Positions 1 through 12,400 of a stretch of 32,664 bases of DNA are shown here, one piece after another. Both the position numbers and the translations under genes were made by a program. The notes beneath the pieces were generated by a model. The model was not told the origin of the DNA. It did not search any database and saw only the letters and a list, made by a program, of their open reading frames with translations. This DNA is from Saccoglossus kowalevskii. Taxonomy: Eukaryota; Hemichordata; Enteropneusta; Harrimaniidae. Within the stretch, counting starts at the first letter, position 1. Every line of letters begins with the position of its first letter. The DNA lies in assembly GCF_000003605.2 (NCBI RefSeq), contig NW_003156740.1, forward strand, positions 246,291 through 278,954. Reading direction: 5' to 3'.

Positions 1-2446
1 AGTATTTATAGAATAGAACTTATAAAGACATGTTACTACATAGTTTAATGTAACTGACACGCATATCAATAAGCAAAACACATTTATTTCATGTTCTTTA
101 GATAGACAAGCACCCTTGGAATCGCATTGATTCCATTCATTAATTCCATTTTGTCATGGTGATAATACAATACAATGATATTGCCAGTAATTTTGAATCT
201 TTTGACTTACTCATGATGTAAAATAGATTAAAGTTGCAATCCCACTTTGTGAGTTACCATCCCCGACAACCAATATATTCATAATATAATGCCGATATAT
301 TAGATAGGTAATGTGAAATCATCTGCAAAATGTGAATTTAAGCGGTTCTTATAAATTACGTTAGATTTGGAAATAACAAACACTCGCTGAGTTAGAAAGC
401 TTTGTTATTCATGAATGTTACATTACAGGTTTGTCTGGCCAGTACTCTCAAAATGAATTGTACGAAAAGGAGAGAGCAAGGTATCTACTTTTATATACCA
501 TACTTTTAGCTATCAATGCAACATCATTTCTTCAGATTTTATGTTGTAGCTTGTTCTGAGAGTAATTTGTCACATATTTGCAAAGTGGCAATGCAACTCT
601 TGGCAGTTATTCTCAGGAAGCGATAATCTGTATCTAAATAATGAAGTTATATCTCTTACTATCATAAAATCACTGAATACATTATTAATCTTGGTATTAC
701 AAATCTATATTGCTCGCATCTGTGTACATAGGAATACCTGCGAATATATATATATATCTACATTACGATAACAGTAGCAATTGATAAATTCACAAACATG
801 CAAAACAGGTATGATTTAAATAATGCAAATTAAACATAGAATTTAAAAAAAAAACATATTAAACATGAAAATAAACAAAATAATTTTACACCAAATGTGT
901 GATTCTAATAATAATGTGATAAATAAAATAAAGCTTCATGATGTCATCCAAAGACTTACTTAATATAATTACGTTTTAATGTCATTTTCTTTCAAATTTG
1001 GCTGTTAATAATGGATTAGAAGTGTCGAGGTATAAGTGTACATCTTGTAAGTTGTATTAGTCATATACATTATATTTGGTATTCTGAATTACACACAGAT
1101 TTCAAAATATTACATTTTATCAAAATGAAAACACTGAAATCATCCAGCAAGTCAATGTCGATACATATAAATACTTTGTGAAAATGTCACAACCAGATTG
1201 TTGTTCCTTAGTAAATAAAAGTAATGCAATTAAGCCAATACAGTAAATGATACTTCTATTATATACTAATAAATCACAGCGCATAATTGGTTCTAGTTCA
1301 ACTCTAAATCAGTGTATTGTATATTATTCTGTTTTACATGCAGATTAATTAACCCTTTGTGTGGCAAAATCAATTCCAATCATCATCGACAAAACAATTT
1401 CTTTTTTCAGTCGGCTCTTTTTGACAACAATTTTCAAAATTTTTATCATAAAGTAAAACCATGCATATTTAAGACTGAATTCGACACAAATTACAAAAAA
1501 TTTGAACAATTTTACATCAATTTTGAGCATGAAAATTATTTGCCACTCAAAGCAGGGGTGAGCAAATCAATCCACAACAATGTAGTCATTAAACCAGTAA
1601 CCACAACAAATTGATGTTTCAAGTCAGTAAATTCTGTGGTCATAATGTTATTTGTTTTGGCAATAAAACATTTCAACTGAAATAAATAAGATACGTTATT
1701 TTATATGGTGATGTTGAATTTACAGTTTGTAAACAGAACAAACAATGAAAATAAAGTCAACAGAATTGCTCTCAGAGGTACTGTATCAGCAATACATTTT
1801 GCCAGCTTTGATATTTAATTACCCAATCAGTTGTCTTAATGCGAAACTGGAGAAGTCTGGGTGAAAATTAAGTAGCCCCAGACCACTGACCACACGATAT
1901 GCTCACCCCTATGAAGGGCCTTAGCAACAATGACTACCTTAACTAGGATTCCTTCATTTATACTGAATATGTTCATGGCTAGTTAACCCATACCATGACA
2001 AGAATTCTTATGTACAATTTTGTTTGTATTTACAATTTCACAACATCACTCAACCCCTACCCCACCCACTGTCCACAAATTAATGTTTTATTTTCCTGAA
2101 TAAAAAAATAATAATATTATTTAGCAATATAAATTAGAAATATTAAAATTGTAATCAGAATTTTTATAAAAGAATCATAAAGAAATTTATCAGTAAACAA
2201 AGCTTTAATAAGTGTTGGTAAATTTGTTATTGTTAATTTCCGAGTAAATTTAGTTTGAATATTGCAGAGACTATCATACTGTACTGTGAAACACTTTGAT
2301 TTTGTGCGAGACAAAATCACGAAATTTGTGGCAGTGAACATTTTGTTTGGATCTTTGAGTCAGTGATTTTTCGTCAAAATTTTATTCCCACAAAAGCCCT
2401 TAAATTCTCAAGTCACAAAAATTGATGAAGCATGAACATAAAATTG

Positions 2447-2570
2447 TTAAAGCGTTACAGTTGACACATCGCACCATGTTCGATATGGGACCCATAATGA
2501 CATATACAACGTGTAAAATACATTATTTACTCAAAATGTTAATGTTTCCTGTGTGACAACTGGCGCTTTG
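2447..2570. mobile_element. MITE-like element, family B, diverged copy
   Basis: The inner part (about 2470-2530) matches the inner part of the clean inverted-repeat element at 14204-14314: both read close to ATGTTCG.TATGG..C.CATAATGACATA.ACAA followed by GTGAAATACATTGTT-like sequence. The ends are imperfect inverted repeats (TTAAAGCG.TACAGTTG on the left, CAACTGGCGCTTTG on the right). It has no coding capacity, so it would depend on a transposase elsewhere. Boundaries are approximate because this copy has diverged. Confidence 0.55.
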
Positions 2571-2575
2571 ACACT

Positions 2576-2611
2576 ATTTTCTCATACGGCAGACACTCCG
2601 TATGAGAAAAT
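2576..2611. repeat. Perfect 14-bp inverted repeat (hairpin)
   Basis: ATTTTCTCATACGG at 2576-2589 is the exact reverse complement of 2598-2611, with an 8-base loop. It abuts the MITE-like copy that ends near 2570. It is not followed by a gene, and a hairpin of this type has no standard terminator meaning in an animal genome; it is most simply the terminus of a small mobile element. Confidence 0.85.
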
Positions 2612-3243
2612 GGAGAAGCAGCATCCCCTACCCTACCCCAACTATGTTGATATATACTATGGACTAATTTATTTTCACTGAAAACAATACTATGGAACAT
2701 TGAATTGTATTTATTTTCAAAAATTCTTCATGCCAAATACACACAAGGCTTAATTATTCGGTGGGTTTAATTTTCATGCTAAATTAAAAAATAGTAGTGA
2801 ACATGTTAGGTTAGAAATTATTGTTTCCTTCATAAACCAGCAAAATTAAAACATAGTTAATATTCAGGCAATCTGTTAAAATTAAACTTCTTATTTTTAT
2901 TATATTATTATATTTCTTCTTTTACCATATATGAAGGGAATGAGCAAGTTTTACTGATGTCATTATCACAACCAATCTACAGACAGCTAATGATTGTTTT
3001 ATCAAGAAAAAGAGTTTTTGAGAAAATAAGATAAATTGAAATAAACAAGTTTCGAGTTCTGCAGTTTACATGCTCTTGAGTAAAAACATTGCAATTTTGT
3101 CAGCGTCGAGGGGGGTGATTTTGCAGCTTAAGGGGAGCCTGCAAAAAAATTGCACAAGCTAGAAACCAACCCCCCACTCTCACATGAGAACTGACTGATG
3201 ACACTATAACTTAAAACTCGTCTATTCGACATGTTCACATGCA

Positions 3244-3249
3244 TTTAAT
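3244..3249 (-). promoter_or_regulatory. Possible TEDC2 polyadenylation signal
   Basis: On the minus strand this reads ATTAAA, about 185 bases past the TEDC2 stop codon. It is a common variant signal, but the region is AT-rich and another minus-strand AATAAA lies near 2894, so the true 3' end is not fixed by the sequence alone. Confidence 0.3.
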
Positions 3250-3434
3250 TTAGCGAATTCCACTCATCAGCGAAAATCATGAAATTAAAACCTATTGAAT
3301 AATCAGTGCATTCACAGTACTATGAGAAGTATGATCATTTAAGGAATCAAACTACACTCACAGAACATGGAAAATAAATAAATGCATGTTTTTTTTTCAC
3401 TGACAGATCATTGATGCGTTGTCATGCTGAGGAG

Positions 3435-6400
3435 TCAATCCTCATCCTCCTCTTCAATAGTATCTTTTATCATTGCTGGGAAGACACGTCCACCATTATG
3501 TAACAGAGAGTAGACACTCCGATAAAACGGTATGTAACTTGTATCATTGGGATTTAATTCTTGAAGTATGGGTAATACTTCCTCTGCAACCAACTAGAAA
3601 CAAAGACATTCATTGATTTAGTCAGCGAATTGTATTTGACATATGAGGACACAAATGAAAAAGAACGTCTGGTAATTGGTTCTTGAGATATCAGTGAAAC
3701 ACACACACACACACACACACACAAACATACACCATTTACCATCATTGTAACAACACACATTGGATTAACTTTTAATATAGTTGATTTAATTTTTAATATA
3801 GTTGCGTTATGTTGGATTAAAAAGGGACTCTATATAGGGTTGCTTTTAAATTCAAGTTTAATTAAACTCAATTACAATAAAATTCGACATAGAATTTTTT
3901 TTTAATTCAAGTTTAATTAAATAAATGTTGAATATCCTGTGACTTAACACATGCGAAGCTTAGGTTTAGTAAAGGGGGTTGGTGTGGTACAATTATATTA
4001 AACTAAACCTAAGCTACGCAAACATTTCTTTGTATAAGTGAATTTGATTAAATATTAATGTAAATTATAAAAATAGTGAGGGTCTTAATTTAGTAGGTCT
4101 CTCATCACTTAGTAGGTGTAAATGAAAGTCATTATAATGTTGACACTACAAACAGACACATACATACTAACTGCAAAGACTCCAGTTACGTGCTTTGCAC
4201 GCAGGAGTAAAAAGGATTGGAAAACCAAGTATACCACAGTCAGTGCTAGATGTTGGAAATGTGGAAATTGAACAAACCTGGAACAACATTTCCAAGCAAT
4301 AATAAGTTGAGAAATAGTAAAAAATGGCCATCATTCACCCATATTTGGTCAGAAGATAGAAGCAATAAATGAACTTAGCCCAGTCATACCTGAGAAATAA
4401 CTGTAGACACATTTTAGAGCGAGAGGGACGTCACTTGCGCACACGCGAGAATTGAGTCCCAAGCGACGATAACAACACACACTAAAACACAAAGGCTCAT
4501 TGGCAGACGCTTGTTTGTGAACAATGACACGCTATGACCATCTGACGCATGCACAGGTGACGACTCCCTCGCTTTAATGAATTTTATAACAATTGCTAAT
4601 ATTCCAGAGCCTTGCTTGCTACACTTCATTTGTATTGACTTGTAAATTCACTCACCTTTTCAAGTTGTATCTGAAGTTGTAAGACGACAATGTCATGTTC
4701 CAAGGTGATAATCTTTTTCAATTGTTCAACATTGTTATACAATAAATATTCAGTACTTTCTCTGACAATTTTTCCATTCTGAGGTTTTATTGCACCTATA
4801 CATAAACAAAAAAATGATTTAAAGCCTACCTTCTGAATTGAGAATATACATGACTGCTTATCAGTTATTGGTACATAAAATCTGACCCAAGCCATTGTTT
4901 AGCGGGCACAATTGAGGTATTACGTGGTTTCTTACACCACAAATCTGACAGTGTCAAGGATTGCTGAAAACTGGTAGCAATTGTACATTTGTACTGAGGA
5001 AACAAATTCATACAGCATTTTCTTCAAATTACCTCTAACACATGACTACTAAGATATTTTACGTTACATTTTTGAGAATTTCAGTATTCAGTACTCTTAT
5101 TGGTTCTTTGTTTTCATCTTGTATACTAGTAATTTATTCTAGAGTGGATCTCTTTATTGTCTCCAATCTTATTAGCACCATTACATTACAGTGGATTCTA
5201 GCATTCCTAACTAACCCAATACAAATTGTAAGCAACTCACTTTCATTAAAATTCTTTGGTGGCACAAGTAGATGTTGTGTATGTTTCTGATACAATTCAT
5301 TCATATGTTGTTGGACATATGTACAATCACCACATGGACATCCATTAATTAATTGTTGCTCCCCTGTGTATAAAAAGCATGAGATGTACGACATGACTAT
5401 CCATTTTCAGCTTCCAAGTGAATCATTGTAAACAATTTAATTTTCACTGGTAGAAATTTCAAGATTTTTGTGAAGACAAAATTTTGCTAAAGTCACTGGC
5501 ATGCCAAAGAAATTTTCAGTGGTTTACAATATCTTGTTACTAGAACACACCTGTACACATAATAACTTTCATTTCATTTTTACTTTATTTATAATGGACA
5601 GCCTGTTACCATATGCCTATTTTATGACAAGTTACAGTCATCTTGCGGTAATGCATTGCTCTTATCAACAAAAATACTGCAATTGTTTTTACATATACCG
5701 TTGAATGGGGACAGGAACAGCAAACAGAACTGACAGTTTCATGTCCCTCTGATGGAATCCAAGTCTGGCAATATTTCACAATCTCCTTGATGATGGGCAG
5801 ATATGCTAACCATATTTCATTCAAAGCCAACCATTTCATTTAAACACTGGGCTGTTAACGAAAGCTGATTATTACATCAATTGTGAGGTCCTTCCTCAAT
5901 CCTGTTCCAGGAAAAGACATGAAGTAAAAATTTAATCATGGACACCACTTACCAATTATTAAATGTTGTATTTCTTCCTGCATTTCATAATATCTTGCCT
6001 TGATCTCACCAATCAAAAATTTAGTTTGATATAACTCTTGCCATGGGGATTGCTCTAAAATGTAAGAAAACAGGAATTAATTATTAATAATTAATTATTT
6101 GTTTATACACAACTACATCAATGTGATTGCTCAGATACAATCATACCATACTATTGTTAGATTCCTATAGAAGAAAAGTTGTATGCATGAACAGAGGACG
6201 AGAGCAGCACAACACTAGACAGCTAAAACTGTTGCAAGCCTGTCAAGACGACAGTGTGTACAGCCGACTACCAAACTGAACTCTGCTATAAATGTTACCC
6301 CACATAAAGTCATAATTTCTGACAGTGACCAAATATATGAATATTAAATTTTATTTTATTTATGTGACACAAGAAAAGTACACTGTAATTAACCCCTACT

Positions 6401-9400
6401 ATAAGTGCCTTTATAAATACTTTTCTTTAGCTGGAATTAATTTTCACTGAAAGGATTTTTTGGGTGTTTTGTGTGGGATTTATTTTCATTGATTTCTGAC
6501 GAGTTGAAAGTGAAATATAGGAAAAAAGGTATACTGTGAAATACTTTATTTTCACTGGAATTAATTTTCGCTGAAAAGGCTTTTTGAGCGTTTTGTTTGA
6601 AATTTATTTTCACTGATTTCTGATGACTTTAATAAGAAATATAGGAAAAAAAGTATATTCACCGACCAAAGCAAGCGACCAATCATAGTGACCATGAATA
6701 ATTTGAATGTGCTTTATACACTGAGTGCAATGCACTAATGGTGAGTGGTATGGTGAGTGGGGACGGGTATTTATTGTGTTTCCTGCCTATTTGTTATTAT
6801 TATCATATCACATGTCTTCTATATGGTTCCCATTGCATGTGTAAAACATATTGTTTGTTTATGCGAAATCTGATCATGTGCAGTTACCTTGAAGTTTTAG
6901 GTAGTTGGTTACCATCAAAACAAATGATCAGATTTCCTTGTTCACACAATGGTTTTATCATTAGTGTTCACAAAATCTGGTTAAAATATATAGTCGCCAA
7001 ACTACTTTTTGCACAAACAACCATGAAGATGGTGATTTTTGAGCCATTTACCAATGATTTCTATGGTAAAAATTTCTCATCATATCTCAAAATTTTGTTA
7101 TGTCATATATGGCGGAAAAAATCATAAGTGCTTGTAAAATGGTTACTTGTGGTTGTCAAGAATCATTAGAAAACAAGCCATGCATGGCACAGTCCCCGTT
7201 AGTTATCAAATTTAAGATATATAGTTTTGTTTATAGCAATATAGCTAGAAAAAAACATGTCAGGAATATGATTATGATGATTGTTTAACATTAAAATGAT
7301 TGACATTTGTATCTGATCAAGTATTGAGAGATATTGCTCTGGAACACCATTAATTAAAACAAAATCAGCCATTTTGAATACATGTATAATGAATATATAA
7401 AATTTGAACATAATCAGTCAAAGCATGTCAGAGATATGGAACTAGAGCTGCAATCATTAATACAATATGGCCACCAGTCGACCATTTTAAATCCGATCTG
7501 AAAAATAAAATGACGTTCATCAGGAACCCATAATGTCTAATGTATGTACCAAATTTCAACAAAAACCATCCAGAAATGCTTGATATTTTATGATTTTTTA
7601 GCACAAAAATGGCCACCATTTGGCCATTTTGAATAGGATCGTCAAACCAATATATCTGTATATCTACGACATAATTTATAATGAATAGTTAAAATTTGAA
7701 CATAATCAGTCAAAGCATGTCAGAGATATGGCACTAGAACCACATTCATTAAAACAAAATGGCTGCCAGTCGGCCATTTTGAATCTTACATGTATCTGAA
7801 AAACAAAATGATGTGCATGAAGGTCCTATAATGTTCAACGTATATACAAGGTTTGAACAAAATCCAACTGTAAACAGCCGGGAAATGCTTTATTTTGATG
7901 AATTTTTAGCACAAAAATGGCCACCATTCGGCCATTTTTAATAGGATCCTCAAATATAACCACACACACGGAGGTCAAAACATAAGTCCCCGTTTTCGAA
8001 CTTGTGCATAATGTTAAATAGATTTTCGTAACCATGTGCTGCCATCAAGAATTCTAAAGCATGTATCAACAGGAAGTTGTTTTTCTGCTTTGTTGGCAGG
8101 TTTTCCATGGCCACTTCTCACTGTTACTTCAATAGTTCACAGTTACCTACTTTTTGGACTAATCCCAGTTAGGAGACTGAACACTAAACATCACATGATG
8201 GGATGACATCATCAAGGTATTGATCAGCCATCGCCCTTAAAAAAGGCCTTATTTATAATTTGATGGACTTGGTGGACCCTGAGATGTTGAAACCTCAATC
8301 ACAGCTGAATCTACATAAATGCTCAGTGATGTTTATCTATCTGCAAACATTCTCTGACTCTTGATATCTTGTGGATACCGTAATTGTTGAATTTGGTGTA
8401 CATGCATGTCACATACTTCATAACTATATCCAATAATACAACTATAAGCAGGTAGACTGCTTAAAGTGGAGGAGTCGTCACATGCGCGTACGCCAGATGA
8501 CCATAGCGTGTCATCGTTTACAAACAAGCGTCTATCCATGAGCCTTTGCGTTTTTAGCACACGTTTTTATCGTCGATTGGAACTCAATTCCCGCGCATGT
8601 GAAGGTGACGACCCTCCTGCATTAAAAAAAAACATGAAAGTATTTGCAAGCTCATTAATATTCATGACCATTGGACGAGTGAGATTTCGACAGACATATT
8701 CATACCTGAAAGTTTGTTCATATTGACAAGCACCATATTTGTTATTTGCACTAGATGTTCATATTCTGATTTGAGTCCATCAACTCTTCTTACCAGCTCT
8801 TCCTCGGATAAACTCACAGATCCAGCTTGAAACTAAAACGCAAATTGTTAAAGAAAACATACACACATACAGTCTGGGTAACAACAAGAACTCTCAAAGT
8901 GTGTTTTGATTATGGGTGTCAAAAATTGTATCTTATGCAAGATTTTATACTGATTCAAAACATGTGTTAGTTTGAATAAGCATTGACAATGCACAGTCCC
9001 TGTGCGTTTTTTACAGGTAGTCGATCTCAGTGTATTTTAAAAAAAGTATGACATGCACACAATGCATGATCATGATACAAAGTTCGAATGAAATCGCGCT
9101 GTACATCTCAGAAAAGTGACCTCGGACACGTTTAGCAATTTTGAGGACCAAAATATTATAATCAAATGGTAATAACAATTGTGTGCATATGTAAAGTCAT
9201 CATACATGGTTTGTGTGTTAAGTTTGAATGTAACTGGTTAAAGCATATCTGAGAAATGACTCCTGACAAACGCACATACGGACAGTACCCTTGTCCGAAA
9301 TGGGGACTATCGGTAAAACTTTTAAATTTAAATTTAAGATATATAGTTTTGTTTATAGTAATATAGTTTGAACATTAACATGTCAGAGATATGAATCCAG

Positions 9401-12400
9401 AAGCTGATGCTTGATTATGATGATTTTTAAAACTGACATTTAGTCATCTTGTATCTGATCGTTAAACGAGTATTTGTCTATATTGAGGGATATTGATGTG
9501 GAACAGCATTAATTAAAACAAAATGGCCACTTTGAATCAAATTGTCAAACCAATACATCTGTTATTTGTATAACATGATGTACTGTATAATGAATATATA
9601 TAATCTGAACATAATCAGTCAAAGCATGTCAGAGATATGACACTAGAACTGCATTCATTAAAACAAAATGGCCACCAGTTGGCCATTTTGAATCTGATCT
9701 GAAAAACAAAAAGACGTGCATCAAGGTCCCATAATGTCAAATGTATGTACCAAGTTTGAACAAAATCCATTTGTAAACAGCCGGAATGCAAGATTTAATG
9801 ATTTTTCAGCACAAAAATGACCGCCATTCGGGCAACTAGAATCAGATTGTGAAACAAACTGAGTATGAGTGAAGTTTGGATGAAATCGGCCTAGGCATGT
9901 CTGAGATATAAGACACACACACATCTGCACACACATAGGTCAATCCATAAATCCTCCTTTTTGAATGACTTCCAAATATGGACTAAAAATCATTTGAGTT
10001 TTCGTGAGTAGAGACAGCATGGATTATATTAAATAGATGGGCCAGTTATGTAATCTGGGAAAGAAACATCAAATATATACATGTATTATATTAGTGATAA
10101 TGGGTTCTGTGATCCATTAGGTATATCACAAAAATGTTTAAATCATAAAAGTATCATAATAAATATTCTGTAATAGGCCTTACATTTGGTCGCTTAAAAT
10201 CATACAATGTACATAAATTAATAGCACACATAATTATATATACATGTGCAGTACTTGAATATTCAAACTATTCTTTCCATTTTGCATTCGTGCAATCCCA
10301 AGGACTTCCAAAACCACGTTTTAACTACTCAGTGTTACAAATGCTTTCTCTCACTAAATCGCCACTTGCGATATTCAGACTCTGAAACATAAAAGGATAC
10401 GTCTGTTTCCAATCTGTCGATGAAATGATTTGATGCTACTTTTTTAACAGGCTTCTTGAGTACACTAGCTGCCTTCTCTTTCAATTTCCGGTTTGCAGAG
10501 TGCACCTTTTTGAATCTGACAGGGAAACTCAAATTAGATCTGTAAATGAGAACAGGAAAGTCATCAGAGATTGGCAGATCCCACAGCTTTGTTTTTTGAG
10601 GAGTGGATAACCAATTTTTTCTGCAATTTTTACTTATATTCTTTAATATTTCTGGAAATGAACCCTAATTTTGGAGCCAACAGACAAAATTTGAGTCAAT
10701 TTTCAGTTTTTACTCATAAAATTTGGCTACTTTTGACCCAATCTTTTGTGAATTTGTAATGAAAAAATGTAACTGGTGGTCAAGGTAACTACTGTAATTT
10801 TATCGAAGGACTGTGGTTTATCTACTACTACAACTACATATAAATTATATAACGGAAAGTAGTGTGCAACTCAATTAGGGAGTAGATATGGGTGTCTTTC
10901 ACCAGAACTGTATGCTCATCACACAGACCAAATTTCAAAATGAATGTTGAAATTTTTTTTAGTAGTCCCAACTTAGTAGATTCTGTATGGACAGATGATT
11001 GGTATTCAGTAATATATGCAAATGATAAGAATGCAATATACCGGTACCCCGGTACTTCTTATTTCCATCAAAAGTATATGATTTTATAAAGACTAGCATT
11101 CAAGACAGACACTGTATATCACTATGCTGGGAATAATAAGCCTAGATCTATCGATACAATATGAGGGACACTAATTCCACAATATGCATGCTGGGACTGA
11201 ATACAGGCAATAATACTGAAAGCCTACATACATTTGGTAATTAAGAATTCTGTCAGTAGTGTGCTACACATGCAACACAGATGTTGGTGGTATTACTATA
11301 ACAGTGCTTGATTTCAGTTTTTCCAAGTAAATCAAAGTTATAAGAAAGTATACTGATATTAGTATGGACAGTAAAATAGTAATTTTTTTTTGTTCAACAT
11401 ACCCATCTTTTAACAAGGTGAATGGTTCGTCTTCTTTTTCTTCTCCAACGTCATCCTTGTCCGCATAATCACCCTGGCAACCACTGGAAGCTGAATCTAT
11501 TTGACAAGGAGCACTGCTTTGATTTTCTTTTATCTGAAGATGTTCTACTAAATCACAAACATCTGTTGTCGCACTATCTTTTAGTGCAACACTATTTGAT
11601 TGAATCACACAGCCTGAATCATCAGTCAGTGATCCTGACCTTGATCGCTGAGGTCCTTCACAGACTGCGTGTTCTGGCCTGTCTAACGATCCAGATCTTT
11701 TGACTGCGGCAGCTCCTTGCTCTGCAGAATTTGACCTTGAACTTGGTAATCTTTGTGTTGCAGGCTGCATCTTCGACTGATACTTTCCGATTTCAGAAGA
11801 GCTAGTCTTGTAATGTTGCTTGATGACAGTATTTTTATATTGAGGTGCTCTGTGTTTGTTTGTCGATGTTGGCTTTTTAGATGCTGCCGAGCCTGTTCTC
11901 TTGTCTGAACTAGCACCAGTCCTTTGTAATTTTGTATCTACTAGTAATCTATCTAATGTACGCTTGGAGATGGTAGCTACATGACTACTGCCAATTGGGG
12001 GCTTATTATTTAGCACACAATTTTCTGCTTTCTCTGCTGACAGCACATCCGACGATGACAATTTAGTAAGTGGTTTTGTTGGAAGAGTTTTGTTCTTTTT
12101 AGCTTTGACTTCATTCTGTGAGGAAGAAAATATCGACAATTTAGCTATTTAGATACACCAGATGAACATTCATAACAAAAAACACAACAAATTACTGCTG
12201 GAAGCAGAAAGAAAACTATAAATAATTGACATTTTTACACAGTATATTACGGATGAATATGTCTTTACATAATAAAATCATATTCTGACATCTTTTGACT
12301 TTCGAATTCAAAATACCGACTTTCACGATGTCTGAATGGCTAATATACGCACTATTAAACAGGAAAATCGCCATTTCATGGATATTTATTCTGATCAATC

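Larger units (their letters stand above)
1..3434. other. Intergenic region downstream of TEDC2
   Basis: No coding exon is supported here. Open frames of up to about 100 codons (for example plus 1312-1614) are rich in Phe, Asn and Lys as expected for translated AT-rich DNA, and lack a recognisable domain or splice context. The stretch holds short AT runs, a MITE-like copy at about 2447-2570, a perfect hairpin at 2576-2611 and scattered fragments reading like TTATTTTCACTGA (about 2300-2420 and 2670-2690) that recur at 6.4-6.7 kb. A possible ATTAAA signal for the minus-strand TEDC2 gene lies at 3244-3249. Confidence 0.7.
3594..4655 (-). other. TEDC2 last intron, repeat-rich
   Basis: The intron has a GTGAGT donor and a TTTGTTTCTAG acceptor. 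It contains the (AC)n microsatellite, the AT-rich repeat shared with the right end of the window, a 14-bp inverted repeat and a TTAA-flanked MITE, each listed separately. No exon-like open frame is supported inside it. Confidence 0.8.

Noticed and set aside
1312-1614. 100-codon plus-strand open frame
   Set aside because: Composition is that of translated AT-rich DNA (Phe, Asn, Lys, Ile), there is no domain, no splice context, and a 61-codon frame overlaps on the other strand.
5134-5394. 86-codon minus-strand frame read as a separate gene
   Set aside because: Only 5241-5363 is coding, as a phase-matched TEDC2 exon; the rest of the frame is intron read-through.
7835-8035. Short minus-strand frames in the 7.2-8.0 kb and 9.7-9.9 kb regions that resemble each other
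   Set aside because: The resemblance comes from the shared interspersed repeat; the frames are not conserved between the copies and carry no transposase or reverse-transcriptase motif.
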